NCBI RefSeq assembly: GCF_009707325.1
Contig: NZ_CP046103.1
Coordinates: 2,398,012 to 2,462,011, forward strand
Direction: 5' to 3'
Source of the DNA: Pseudomonas sp. IB20
GTDB taxonomy: Bacteria; Pseudomonadota; Gammaproteobacteria; Pseudomonadales; Pseudomonadaceae
DNA: 64,000 nt
A program made the translations under genes and the position numbers. Positions 41,915 to 50,473 of this stretch are shown here, one piece after another; position 1 is the stretch's first letter, and every line of letters starts with the position of its first letter. The notes below the pieces were generated by a model that saw nothing but the letters and a program-made list of their open reading frames with translations, ran no database searches and was not told the DNA's origin.

Positions 41915-42799
41915 ATGCCCGATCTCAACCTGCTGACCACCCTGGATGTGTTGCTGACCGAAGGCAGCGTCGCGCGTGCCGCCCAGCGCCTGCGCCTGAG
42001 CCCATCAGCCATGAGCCGGGCACTTGCACGCTTGCGCGAGACCACCGGCGACCCCTTGCTGGTGCGGGCCGGGCGCGGCCTGGTACCGACGCCGCGTGCG
42101 TTGGCACTGCGTGAACAGGTCAGCCGGCTGGTGCAGGAGGCCCAGGCGGTGCTGCGCCCCGTGCAATCTCTGGACATGGGCCAGGTTGTGCGCACGTTCA
42201 CCCTGCGTGCCAGCGAGGAGTTTGTGGAGAACCTCGGCCCGGCCTTGCTGGCGCGAATCGCCCACGAGGCGCCCGGCGTGCGGCTGCGCTTCGTGAATAA
42301 GACCGACAACGACTACGCGCTGCTGCGCGAAGGCAGCGTCGACGTGGCCATCGGCGTGGTCGACCCCGGCGCCAGCCCTGAAGTGCTGACCCAGGCGCTG
42401 TTTCGTGATCGCCTGGTCGGCGTGGTGCGCAGCGGCCATCCCTTGAGCCGGGGCGCCGTCAGCGCCGAGCGGTTTGCCCAGGGGCAGCATGTCTATGTCT
42501 CCCGGCGCGGCCTGGCGCGTGGCCAGGTTGATGACGCCTTGCTCGCCTTGGGCCTCACGCGCGAGATCAGCACCCTCGTCGCCGGCTTTGCCACCGCCAT
42601 CGCCCTGGCCCGCGATACCGACCTGATCGCCAGCGTGCCCGAGCGCTACACCGCCAACCAGCGTGAAGGGCTGTTCAGCTTTGCACTGCCGGTATCCATA
42701 CCGACGTTCACCGTGGCCATGCTCTGGCACCCGCGCCTGGACGCCGACCTGGCCCACCGCTGGCTGCGCGGTTGTTTGCGCGAGGTGTGCGGGCAATAA
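41915..42799 (+). CDS. LysR-family transcriptional regulator
   Basis: 294 aa from the ATG at 41915 (GAGGA 6 nt upstream). The N-terminal winged helix is LNLLTTLDVLLTEGSVARAAQRLRLSPSAMSRALARLRETTGDPLLVRAGRGLVPT; the C-terminal domain is a type 2 periplasmic-binding effector fold. Divergent from the MFS pump. Confidence 0.92.
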   Translation: MPDLNLLTTLDVLLTEGSVARAAQRLRLSPSAMSRALARLRETTGDPLLVRAGRGLVPTPRALALREQVSRLVQEAQAVLRPVQSLDMGQVVRTFTLRASEEFVENLGPALLARIAHEAPGVRLRFVNKTDNDYALLREGSVDVAIGVVDPGASPEVLTQALFRDRLVGVVRSGHPLSRGAVSAERFAQGQHVYVSRRGLARGQVDDALLALGLTREISTLVAGFATAIALARDTDLIASVPERYTANQREGLFSFALPVSIPTFTVAMLWHPRLDADLAHRWLRGCLREVCGQ

Positions 42800-42855
42800 C
42801 GCGGCTGCAACAGGTACAATCGCCGCTGCCTTGACGCGAAACCCCAGGAATTTGC

Positions 42856-43521
42856 ATGTTCAGCCTTACCCGCTATACCACGCCGTGCCCCGAGCCGATC
42901 AACAGTCAGATCCTGCAGTTGGTGGTCGATAACCTCACCGACATCAGCAGCGTCGCGCTGGCGCCCAGCAACTTGCTCTACAACATCTACCAGTACGCCA
43001 TCGGCTTTGAGGTGCACCTGTACTTGGAGGCGCTGGATGGCGCCAAGGGCATTGCCGTTGAGCTGGTAGTGGCGATGGATGAGGACACGGTGATTGGCTT
43101 TTGTCTGTACCTACCGGTGAAAGATGATCCGCAAGCCTGCGGCATCGCGTTCATGGCGGTGCAGGCAGGTAGGCGGCGCCAGGGTGTGGCCCGCGCGATG
43201 CTGCAGGACGTGCTGGCGCGCTACCCCCACGCCGAGTTGGCGTGTGCCGTGGAAAAGGTCCCGGCGTTCGCGGCCATGGGCTTTCAGGTACGCGGCGCGC
43301 GTGGCACCCAGGTGCTGATGAATACCCGCGATTACGGCACTGATGGCTTGATGGGCGTGCTGGACGTGGCGGCTATCTATAGCTCGCTGGAAGTGCGGCA
43401 GATTCACACGTACCTGCTGCAAAAACACGGCAAGCGCGCGATGGTGGATGCGGAGAAGCAACGTGATCGGCATCTCGATCAACTGGCGCGCAAGGTTCAA
43501 CGGTTTATTGCTGAGCGCTAG
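42856..43521 (+). CDS. GNAT-family acetyltransferase
   Basis: 221 aa, AGGAA before the ATG. The acetyl-CoA region is AFMAVQAGRRRQGVARAMLQ (Q/RxxGxG/A). The last 85 residues (from GTQVLMNTRDYGTDGLMGVL) extend beyond a minimal GNAT fold. The last 8 codons lie in a tandemly duplicated unit. Substrate unknown. Confidence 0.8.
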   Translation: MFSLTRYTTPCPEPINSQILQLVVDNLTDISSVALAPSNLLYNIYQYAIGFEVHLYLEALDGAKGIAVELVVAMDEDTVIGFCLYLPVKDDPQACGIAFMAVQAGRRRQGVARAMLQDVLARYPHAELACAVEKVPAFAAMGFQVRGARGTQVLMNTRDYGTDGLMGVLDVAAIYSSLEVRQIHTYLLQKHGKRAMVDAEKQRDRHLDQLARKVQRFIAER

Positions 43522-43645
43522 TGGCCATCGGGCTGTTGTGGCGAATGGGCTTGTTGTGGCAAGCCCGCTCGCAACGGTTTATTGCTGAGCGCTAGTGGCC
43601 ATCGGGCTGTTGTGGCGAATGGGCTTGTTGTGGCAAGCCCGCTCG
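43498..43645. repeat. Perfect tandem duplication, 2 x 74 bp
   Basis: Units 43498-43571 and 43572-43645 are identical and comprise the last codons and stop of the GNAT gene plus most of a REP hairpin. The full REP (TGTGGCGA...GGGCTTG, loop, CAAGCCC...TCGCCACA) is complete only in the second unit, at 43611-43650. Confidence 0.93.
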
Positions 43646-43656
43646 CCACAAATTAC

Positions 43657-44259
43657 TCAAACACGCCCGCGATTGACCATGGCCAGGATCGTCGCCAGTA
43701 ACTCCTGCTGCGCCTCGTCACGGCTGATCTCGCCGCTGGCCGCCGCCTGCGACAAGGCTTCCGCCGCGCCGAGCATCGCCCGCAACCCGGCCTGGGACAC
43801 TGTGGCGCCCGGCGCGAACGGCGCCAGGGCAGCGCGGCATTTGTCGAGGAAGATCGCCTCGTACTTGCGCTTGAGGGTTTCCAGCTCTGGCGAGCTGCTC
43901 AGCGCGGCGATCACCCCCGGAATTTCCCGACCTTGCAGCAACACACAATCGACATAACACGCGGCGATCACCTGCGCGCGCTCATCCAGCGTCGCGCCGC
44001 TGGTGTCCAGGGCCTCGGCAAACACCTGGTTCTGGCGCCCGTCGAAGTCTTCATACAGCGCGGCGAGCAGCCCCGCGCGGGTGACGAAATGGTCATAGAC
44101 CACCGGTTTGGTAACGCCCGCCAGTTCCGCCAGGCGGCCCAGGGTCAGGGCTTCGGTGCCTTCCTCGCGCACCAGTTGCCAGGCCACATCGAGCAACTGG
44201 CGCAGGCGATCCTCGCGTGTAAGGCGGCGGCGTGGGGCAGGGGATTCAGTGCTTGACAT
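43657..44259 (-). CDS. TetR/AcrR-family regulator
   Basis: 200 aa. The N-terminal helix-turn-helix is WQLVREEGTEALTLGRLAELAGVTKPVVYDHFVTRAGLLAALYEDF; the C-terminal ligand domain is helical. Divergent from the quinone-reductase-like gene at 44337, with two operator-like palindromes between. Confidence 0.92.
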   Translation of the reverse strand: MSSTESPAPRRRLTREDRLRQLLDVAWQLVREEGTEALTLGRLAELAGVTKPVVYDHFVTRAGLLAALYEDFDGRQNQVFAEALDTSGATLDERAQVIAACYVDCVLLQGREIPGVIAALSSSPELETLKRKYEAIFLDKCRAALAPFAPGATVSQAGLRAMLGAAEALSQAAASGEISRDEAQQELLATILAMVNRGRV

Positions 44260-44266
44260 GCTTATA

Positions 44267-44310
44267 TACCAAAAGTAACTTAATCGGCGTAACTTACCAA
44301 AAGTAGCTTA
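44267..44310. promoter_or_regulatory. Two TetR-type operators in the divergent promoter
   Basis: TACCAAAAGTAACTTA (44267-44282) and TACCAAAAGTAGCTTA (44295-44310) are 28 nt apart and differ at one base. Extended leftward, each forms a palindrome close to TAANNTAC-N5-GTANNTTA. They cover the start region between the TetR gene and the flavoprotein gene. Confidence 0.7.
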
Positions 44311-44336
44311 TCCTAAGCCGAAAGGGAGTCCTTGTC

Positions 44337-44936
44337 ATGCACGCACTAATCGTTGTTGCTCATCACGACCCACAATCGCTCACCCACGGCCTCGCCGCAC
44401 AGGTGGCGGCGGGGCTGACAGCCTCCGGCCACACCTTCGAGATCGCCGACCTCGCCGCCGAAGGTTTCGACCCGCGCTACAACGCCGCCGACCATCGCGT
44501 ACACCGCAGCCGTGCCACCCCGCCTGCCGACGTGCTTGCCGAACAAGCGCGCCTGGACCGCGCCGACGCCTTGGTTCTCGCGTTCCCGATTTATTGGTGG
44601 TCGCTGCCGGCCGTGCTCAAAGGCTGGATCGACCGCGTGTTCGTCAACGGCTGGGCCATCGACTATGGCCCCGATACGCCGGTGGTGAAGAAGCTGCGGC
44701 ACTTGCAGGTGCACCTGCTGGCGCTCGGCGCGGCGGATGCCGGCGCATTTGATCGCCACGGCTATGCCAAGGCGATGCGCACGCAGATCGACTACGGGAT
44801 CTTTGATTACTGCGGGGCGCAGGTGGTGACGTCCGAGTTGCTGTTGGAGTCTGAAGGCGGTAGCGCCCAAACGCATTTGCACACGGCGAAAGCCGTAGGG
44901 CAGGGGCTGTTTCAGGGCGAGGCTGTAGCGGGCTGA
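44337..44936 (+). CDS. Flavodoxin-fold NAD(P)H oxidoreductase (MdaB/KefF-like)
   Basis: 199 aa, GGAG before the ATG. N-terminal FMN loop ALIVVAHHDPQSLTHGLAAQVA and the family motif FPIYWWSLPAVLKGWIDRVFVNGWAIDYG. Likely a two-electron quinone or electrophile reductase regulated by the TetR neighbour. Confidence 0.88.
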   Translation: MHALIVVAHHDPQSLTHGLAAQVAAGLTASGHTFEIADLAAEGFDPRYNAADHRVHRSRATPPADVLAEQARLDRADALVLAFPIYWWSLPAVLKGWIDRVFVNGWAIDYGPDTPVVKKLRHLQVHLLALGAADAGAFDRHGYAKAMRTQIDYGIFDYCGAQVVTSELLLESEGGSAQTHLHTAKAVGQGLFQGEAVAG

Positions 44937-44937
44937 T

Positions 44938-45327
44938 TCAACCTTCGCGAAACAGATCGTGGGCATCCAGCAACCGGTAAGCAATCTCCGGGCGTTTCTC
45001 CATGCCGCGACGAATCGCCGCCGGAATGGATTGCCGAGTCTTACGGCACATGCCGGGCAGGTCGTCGATGACGATCTGGATCCCGCGCATGCTTTTGACT
45101 TCGGTATGGCCTGGCGCGACATGCACGCGGATGCCCAAAAGTTCGTACATCCGCTGTTGCATGTGCTCCAGGTCTTGCAGGCTCTTGAGGTCTTCGAGGC
45201 GTTCGATCAGCTTTTTCTCCTCCTGGCGCGTCAGGTTGAGAATGCGCACGTCGGCGTCGGGTGCCTGCAGCAATTGTTCACGCTCGCAGACACAAGCGCC
45301 GGGTGGGCAGGGTTGGCGAAGTGTCAT
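44938..45327 (-). CDS. Conserved small protein with N-terminal Cys motif
   Basis: 129 aa from the ATG at 45327, which has GGAGGG 7 nt upstream (an ATG two codons earlier is too close). Starts TLRQPCPPGACVCEREQLL, three Cys that could bind metal, then a helical stretch LTRQEEKKLIERLEDLKSLQDLEHMQQRMYELLGI and a C-terminal CRKTRQSIPAAIRRGMEKRPEIAYRLLDAHDLF. Recurrent in Pseudomonas from memory; function unknown. Confidence 0.7.
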   Translation of the reverse strand: MTLRQPCPPGACVCEREQLLQAPDADVRILNLTRQEEKKLIERLEDLKSLQDLEHMQQRMYELLGIRVHVAPGHTEVKSMRGIQIVIDDLPGMCRKTRQSIPAAIRRGMEKRPEIAYRLLDAHDLFREG

Positions 45328-45359
45328 GTGCATTCCCTCCCCATACCAACGCGGCTGCT

Positions 45360-46616
45360 TCAGTCGCTCAGCGCGACCCCAAGACTGCCCAAGGCCTTCC
45401 AGTATTCAGGGTAGGTCTTGGCCACGCAATCCGGGTCCTGAATGCGGATACCCGCGACTTTCAAACCCGCCAGGGCAAAGCACATGGCGATGCGGTGGTC
45501 AGCGTGGGTGTCGATCAGCGCATTGCACGACGTACCGGCCAATGCAGGGTCGCTGGCCACCAGCAGGTCATCGCCTTCGATGGTCGCCAGGCCCGGGCGG
45601 ATTTCGTTGAGGCCGTCGTGCAGTGCCTGCACGCGGTCGCATTCCTTCACGCGCAGGTTGGCCAACTCGGTGAATCGCACTGGGGTGTTATTGAAGGCGG
45701 CGAGTACAGCCAGGGTCGGAATCGCGTCCTGCATCTGCGAGCCGACCACTGTGGCCTGCATGTTCGGGAACTGGGCGATCACGGCTTGGGCCTTGGCGTC
45801 CGGCTGGGTGAAATCTTGCGCGGCGACGCCGATGTCGATGCGCCCGCCGGTCAACACTTCAGCGGCCCACAAATAGGTGGCCGCGGAGGCGTCGGGTTCG
45901 ATCAGGTAGTCATGGGCGGTGTAGCCGGTCGGGGCCACGCGCCAGGTGGTGTCGTCGACCACTTCGACCTGCGCGCCGAAGGCCCGCATGCAATCCAGGG
46001 TCAGGTCCACATAGCCACGGGCGCCGATGTCCTTGCCGGTCAGCGCCACTTCAATCGGCGCTTCGCCGCAGGCTGCAAGCATCAGCAGGGCCGACACGTA
46101 CTGGCTGGACAAGCCACCATCGATTTCAAAACGCTTGGCTTGGACTTTGCCCACGCCATGCACGGTCACCGGTGGGCAGCCGGTGGGGCTGTCGACGCGG
46201 ATACCGTTCTGGCCAAGGGTGGCCAGCAGCGGGCCGATCGGGCGCTTTTGCATGTAGTCATCGCCGTCCAGCACCACGGTGCCTTCGACCGTCGCTACGG
46301 CAGCGGTGAGAAAACGCATGGCGGTGCCGGCATTGCCGAGGAACAACGGCTGCGCAGGCAGTTGCAGCTTGCCGGAGCCGGTGACGACGAAGGTGGTGTC
46401 GTCCGGCTCATCGATGGTCACGCCCATCTGGCGCAGGGCCACCGACATGTGGCGGGTGTCATCGCTTTTCAGTGCGCCGCTCAGACGGCTGGTGCCCTTG
46501 GCCAGGGCCGCCAGCAACAGGGCGCGGTTGGTAATGGATTTGGAGCCGGGGGGCGCGACCTTGCCGTTCAGGGGGAAATTGGGCGGTGTAACGGTCACGG
46601 TTTTCTGCGAACTCAA
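45360..46616 (-). CDS. aroA: 3-phosphoshikimate 1-carboxyvinyltransferase (EPSP synthase), stand-alone
   Basis: Sixth step of the shikimate pathway, 418 aa. A TTG at 46616 is chosen: AGGAG lies 9 nt upstream and no better ATG fits (46694 adds a non-conserved leader). Active-site regions: APPGSKSITNRALLLAA, FLGNAGTAMRFLTAAVA, YMQKRPIG, QMQDAIPTLAVLA (Asp), RVKECDR (Glu, Arg), THADHRIAMCFALAG and DCVAKTYPEYW. In E. coli the GNAGTAMR motif is followed by Pro; here it is Phe. Pseudomonas normally has EPSP synthase fused to TyrA, so this is probably a second copy. Confidence 0.93.
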   Translation of the reverse strand: MSSQKTVTVTPPNFPLNGKVAPPGSKSITNRALLLAALAKGTSRLSGALKSDDTRHMSVALRQMGVTIDEPDDTTFVVTGSGKLQLPAQPLFLGNAGTAMRFLTAAVATVEGTVVLDGDDYMQKRPIGPLLATLGQNGIRVDSPTGCPPVTVHGVGKVQAKRFEIDGGLSSQYVSALLMLAACGEAPIEVALTGKDIGARGYVDLTLDCMRAFGAQVEVVDDTTWRVAPTGYTAHDYLIEPDASAATYLWAAEVLTGGRIDIGVAAQDFTQPDAKAQAVIAQFPNMQATVVGSQMQDAIPTLAVLAAFNNTPVRFTELANLRVKECDRVQALHDGLNEIRPGLATIEGDDLLVASDPALAGTSCNALIDTHADHRIAMCFALAGLKVAGIRIQDPDCVAKTYPEYWKALGSLGVALSD

Positions 46617-46711
46617 GGTACAAGGCTCCTGATCAGGGCAAGGTGGCGTGGAGTGGCCGACGGGCGGACCCGAATAATCAGCCAAACACGCCACGCTTGT
46701 CGAGCGGGGAT

Positions 46712-47011
46712 CGTTGTACGGCGTGTATTTGCGGCGTGATCCGCGTGTGGACGCTGCTTGTAGCTGTATCGCCCTTCACTGGGTAGGACAAACAACCCTA
46801 CCGATGCAGGGCAAAGGCCTTTACTCCGCGAAACCTGGCCGATGTACGAACTTTCTGAGGGCGTTGTACGGCGTGTATTTGCGGCGTGATCCGCGTGTGG
46901 ACGCTGCTTGTAGCTGTATCGCCCTTCACTGGGTAGGACAAACAACCCTACCGATGCAGGGCAAAGGCCTTTACTCCGCGAAACCTGGCCGATGTACGAA
47001 CTTTCTGAGGG
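46712..47011. repeat. Perfect tandem duplication, 2 x 150 bp
   Basis: Units 46712-46861 and 46862-47011 are identical. They fill most of the 480-bp divergent gap between aroA and the LPMO gene (46617-47096). No RNA gene or protein is evident inside; frames that cross it are products of the repetition. Confidence 0.95.
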
Positions 47012-47096
47012 AAGCAGCGGCTGGACAATATCGCCCGGCGAGGTAAGTTCGATGCACGCCCCAAGACGGTGCGTATTCAATCAAGGAGTGACTGAA

Positions 47097-47726
47097 ATGA
47101 ACAAACCCCAGACGCAACTCAGACACGGCCGTGTCGTGACCCCCGCCAGCCGTGGCTCGGTGGCCGTGGAGCGTGGGCTGCTGGGCAACTGGCAAGTCAA
47201 CGAAATGGAAGGCGGCAAGAACTTCCCCGCACTCACCGCCGGGCCATTCCCTGCGCCTTACCAAACTGATGACCCAAGCGTCGCGCCACCTGCCGACGGG
47301 TATATCTTGAGCGGCGGCAAAACCGATGACCGCGACTGCATCAACTTCACCGACGAAGAAATGAGTAAAAAGCTCAACACCTCGTTCAATTGGCCATTGC
47401 TGAATGTCGAAGCCGGCCAGGTGTTTAAGGTGCAATGGGAATACACCGCCGCTCACGTCACCCGTGGTTATCGCTGGCTCATCACCAAAGACGGCTGGGA
47501 CCCCAAGCAGCGCATCAGCCGCGCCCAATTGGAGGCCAAGCCGTTCTTTGAGGATTTCTACACCCAGGAGCCGTACTACCAGCACGCCGATGAAATGAAG
47601 GCCAAGGTCGAGCACCAAGTGACGCTGCCCAAGGGCAAGAAAGGTCGGCACGTGGTGGTGTTGATGTGGATCGTGGCCAACACCGGCAACGCGTTCTATC
47701 AGGCGTTTGACCTGGATTTCAAGTAA
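47097..47726 (+). CDS. AA10 lytic polysaccharide monooxygenase / chitin-binding protein, no signal peptide
   Basis: 209 aa from the ATG at 47097 (AAGGAG 8 nt upstream). AA10 marks: RHGRVVTPASRG with the first copper His at residue 10, GGKTDDRDCINFTD, WEYTAAHVTRGYRW with the second His at about 120, and C-terminal GNAFYQAFDLDF. Secreted LPMOs need cleavage so His becomes residue 1; here nine polar residues precede it and no leader is found upstream. Role in chitin oxidation is therefore uncertain. Relatives without leaders occur in other Pseudomonas, from memory. Confidence 0.88.
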   Translation: MNKPQTQLRHGRVVTPASRGSVAVERGLLGNWQVNEMEGGKNFPALTAGPFPAPYQTDDPSVAPPADGYILSGGKTDDRDCINFTDEEMSKKLNTSFNWPLLNVEAGQVFKVQWEYTAAHVTRGYRWLITKDGWDPKQRISRAQLEAKPFFEDFYTQEPYYQHADEMKAKVEHQVTLPKGKKGRHVVVLMWIVANTGNAFYQAFDLDFK

Positions 47727-47732
47727 GCGCTG

Positions 47733-48287
47733 TTAACGCTGGGCCAACCAGTAATCATGTAGCGCCCGCGCAGCCGGTTCGATTGCACTGACCCGCTGTT
47801 GATGGGCGTTTACATCCAGGTCCGCCGGCAATTCGAAGTTGTCTTGCTCGGCGCACCAGGAAATCTTCTCCAGTTGCCCGGCCTGTTCGGCAGGCAATTC
47901 GGGCCAGTTGCCGATCGCGGCACCGCGGATATAACCAAAGCACCACTCCTCAGCGAGCGTCACGGCTTGGCCCTGATGGTCGGTTTCGTCGAAGCGCGCC
48001 TTGAACGCCTGGGCATCGGTCGCCAGTTGCGCTGCCAGCGTATTCATATGGCGTACGCACAATTCCAGGAAACGCTGGGCCTCTTCCACGCTTTCCCAGT
48101 CCGGGTTCTGCCCACCCCAGATCGCCGGGAACCACTCACCGACTTCCACTTGGGCCGGGCTTGAGACCAGCGCGGTGAAGTAGCCGTCGAGTTCGGCCAG
48201 GTTCAGCACCGAGTGATCGTCGCCGTACTTGAGCAGGGTTTCTTCGATGAATTCGAAATCGGCGGGGGCGAGGGGTTGGGCGTGCAT
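47733..48287 (-). CDS. UPF0149 (YecA/YgfB-like) family protein
   Basis: 184 aa from the ATG at 48287, with AAGGAA 7 nt upstream; the open frame upstream to 48401 overlaps the next small gene and is not used. Starts MHAQPLAPADFEFIEETLLK, with the family ELDGYFTALVSSPAQVEVGEW and WCFGYIRGA. No C-terminal SEC-C zinc motif. Function unknown. Confidence 0.8.
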   Translation of the reverse strand: MHAQPLAPADFEFIEETLLKYGDDHSVLNLAELDGYFTALVSSPAQVEVGEWFPAIWGGQNPDWESVEEAQRFLELCVRHMNTLAAQLATDAQAFKARFDETDHQGQAVTLAEEWCFGYIRGAAIGNWPELPAEQAGQLEKISWCAEQDNFELPADLDVNAHQQRVSAIEPAARALHDYWLAQR

Positions 48288-48346
48288 GGCAATTCCTTTG
48301 AGCGTCGAGCGCCGCTGCGGGCGGCTTAAAGCGCGAAGGATGGCGC

Positions 48347-48478
48347 TTAGGCTGGCTTTTTTCCAGTGTTTTCCCAGTGCTGGCACCGCTTGCTCACGCA
48401 CACCGAACCCACCACCGCGAGAATGATCGGCACCAGAAAGTCATGGCCGATACGGGTAAATTCTGCTGTGGACGGCAT
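48347..48478 (-). CDS. Small single-helix membrane protein, 43 aa
   Basis: ATG at 48478, GGAG 7 nt upstream, TAA at 48347. Sequence: MPSTAEFTRIGHDFLVP, one hydrophobic helix IILAVVGSVCV, then a basic tail ending in ENTGKKPA. It is co-directional with and 59 nt before the UPF0149 gene. Its first 28 codons and upstream region are duplicated at 48544-48694, giving a second hybrid frame. Confidence 0.55.
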   Translation of the reverse strand: MPSTAEFTRIGHDFLVPIILAVVGSVCVSKRCQHWENTGKKPA

Positions 48479-48694
48479 AGGCGGCTCCAGGCAAGGGCCC
48501 TGACTGTATAGCCGATAACGCGGGCCTGCGGGGTGAAAGGTATCTCACGCACACCGAACCCACCACCGCGAGAATGATCGGCACCAGAAAGTCATGGCCG
48601 ATACGGGTAAATTCTGCTGTGGACGGCATAGGCGGCTCCAGGCAAGGGCCCTGACTGTATAGCCGATAACGCGGGCCTGCGGGGTGAAAGGTAT
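48393..48694. repeat. Perfect tandem duplication, 2 x 151 bp
   Basis: Units 48393-48543 and 48544-48694 are identical. Each carries the upstream region, Shine-Dalgarno and first 28 codons of the 43-aa membrane protein. The copy further from the UPF0149 gene continues into VRYLSPRRP... and is probably not functional. Confidence 0.95.
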
Positions 48695-48821
48695 CGGCAC
48701 TGCATGAAGCCCGCACACACAACATTTCATTACGTTTGCCAGTCCCGTTTTTGGCCGATGCGCCGTCGCGCTCCCTTGTTATAGTTCGGGCCTTATCACT
48801 CGCCAGTCAGGGATCACTGCC

Positions 48822-49634
48822 ATGTCCGAATACCAAGCTTTCGTCGTCGAACTCACCGGCAACGTTGCCCATGTGCAGATCAATCGCCCGGAAAAGATCA
48901 ACGCGATGAACGCGGCGTTCTGGACCGAAATCATCGAGATCTTCCAATGGGTCGAAGACACCGATGCCGTGCGCGCTGTGGTGCTCAGCGGTGCGGGCAA
49001 GCATTTTTCTTCCGGTATCGACCTGATGCTGCTGGCCTCGGTGGCCAACGCGTTCGGCAAGGACGTGGGCCGCAACGCGCACCTGCTGCGGCGCAAGATC
49101 CTCGAGCTGCAAGCCTCGTTCAACGCCGTCGACAACTGCCGCAAACCGGTACTGGCGGCGATCCACGGCTATTGCATCGGCGGCGCCATTGACCTGATCA
49201 GCGCCTGTGACATGCGCTACGCGGCTGAAGACGCGCAATTTTCCATCAAGGAAATCGACATCGGCATGGCCGCCGACGTCGGCACCTTGCAGCGCCTGCC
49301 GCGGATTGTCGGCGACGGCATGCTACGTGAACTGGCCTACACTGGCCGCCAATTCGGCGCCGAAGAAGCGCGCAGCATCGGCCTGGTCAATCGTGTGTAT
49401 GCGGACTATGAAAGCCTGTTGGCCGGCGTCATGGAAATTGCCGAGCAAATTGCCGCCAAGTCGCCGATTGCCGTGACCGGCACCAAGGCCATGATCAGCT
49501 ACATGCGTGACCACACGGTCAATGATGGTTTGGAATACGTTGCCACCTGGAACTCGGCTATGTTGCAATCCAACGATCTGCGCGTGGCCATCGCGGCCCA
49601 TATGAGTAAGCAGAAACCCGAATTCGTGGATTGA
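48822..49634 (+). CDS. Crotonase-family protein, dienoyl-CoA isomerase-like
   Basis: 270 aa. Crotonase fold: [17 protein letters not shown], oxyanion-hole [13 protein letters not shown] and [23 protein letters not shown]. The [19 protein letters not shown] block carries the acidic pair (Glu and Asp) used by delta3,5-delta2,4-dienoyl-CoA isomerases, so that activity in unsaturated fatty-acid oxidation is likelier than hydration. Stop lies 5 nt before the nudC ATG. Confidence 0.87.
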   Translation: MSEYQAFVVELTGNVAHVQINRPEKINAMNAAFWTEIIEIFQWVEDTDAVRAVVLSGAGKHFSSGIDLMLLASVANAFGKDVGRNAHLLRRKILELQASFNAVDNCRKPVLAAIHGYCIGGAIDLISACDMRYAAEDAQFSIKEIDIGMAADVGTLQRLPRIVGDGMLRELAYTGRQFGAEEARSIGLVNRVYADYESLLAGVMEIAEQIAAKSPIAVTGTKAMISYMRDHTVNDGLEYVATWNSAMLQSNDLRVAIAAHMSKQKPEFVD

Positions 49635-49639
49635 CTGAT

Positions 49640-50473
49640 ATGACCCCAGGCTGGATTACCACAACGCTGCTGGACAACGACGCCCCTGGCGGCTGGGCCG
49701 TAGCCCGCAGCCGCGAAGGCTTTTTGCATGACACCAACGGCCCGCTGTTCCCGCGCGAATGGCTCAAGCGCCAGGACCTGTCGGTGTTTGCCGAACATGG
49801 CATCGGCCACCTCGACGGCGAGCCGGTGTACCTGCTGGAACTCAACTCGGCGAGTGAAGTACCCGGCTGCAGCTGGCAGGGCTTGCGCGGCTTCATGCTG
49901 CAAGGCGACCACACGCTGTACAAAGTGCTCGGTTACGCGGCGCAGATTGGCACCTGGGCGCGCGAGCACCGGTTTTGCGGCAGTTGCGGCCAGGCCATGG
50001 CCCAGGTGCCCCGCGAGCGCGCGATGTATTGCCAGGCCTGCGACCTGCGCAGCTACCCACGCATTTCGCCGAGCATGATCGTGCTGGTGACCCGTGGCGA
50101 TGAGATTCTGCTGGCGCGCTCGCCGCGTTTTGTCACCGGCGTCTACAGCACCTTGGCCGGGTTTGCCGAGCCGGGTGAGTCGGCCGAAGACTGCCTGATC
50201 CGCGAAGTGCGCGAAGAAGTGCAGGTGGAGGTCAAGAACATCCAGTACATGGGCAGCCAGTGCTGGCCGTTCCCGCATTCGATGATGCTCGGCTTTCACG
50301 CCGAATACGCCGGTGGCGACATCGTGCCCCAGGCCGATGAGATCGAAGACGCGCAGTGGTTCAACATCCACGAACTGCCGCCGTTGCCGGCGTCACGCTC
50401 GATTGCGCGCTACTTGATTGACCTCTACTTGGCCCGTCGTTTAGGCCACGCTGAACCAGTGTTGCCAGGCTAG
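49640..50473 (+). CDS. nudC: NADH pyrophosphatase / deNADding hydrolase NudC
   Basis: 277 aa from the ATG at 49640. Zinc ribbon FCGSCG...YCQAC (about residues 113-134), Nudix box [25 protein letters not shown] (about 173-197) and the downstream NudC motif, here SQCWPFPHS where the textbook form is SQPWPFP. Hydrolyses NADH and removes NAD caps from RNA. The 3' end overlaps the convergent TauE/SafE gene by 33 nt. Confidence 0.95.
   Translation: MTPGWITTTLLDNDAPGGWAVARSREGFLHDTNGPLFPREWLKRQDLSVFAEHGIGHLDGEPVYLLELNSASEVPGCSWQGLRGFMLQGDHTLYKVLGYAAQIGTWAREHRFCGSCGQAMAQVPRERAMYCQACDLRSYPRISPSMIVLVTRGDEILLARSPRFVTGVYSTLAGFAEPGESAEDCLIREVREEVQVEVKNIQYMGSQCWPFPHSMMLGFHAEYAGGDIVPQADEIEDAQWFNIHELPPLPASRSIARYLIDLYLARRLGHAEPVLPG

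Noticed and set aside
46613-47080. 155-codon frame with an internal 50-residue repeat
   Set aside because: The repeat is only the 150-bp duplication read in frame (150 is divisible by 3); no ribosome site and no recognisable family.
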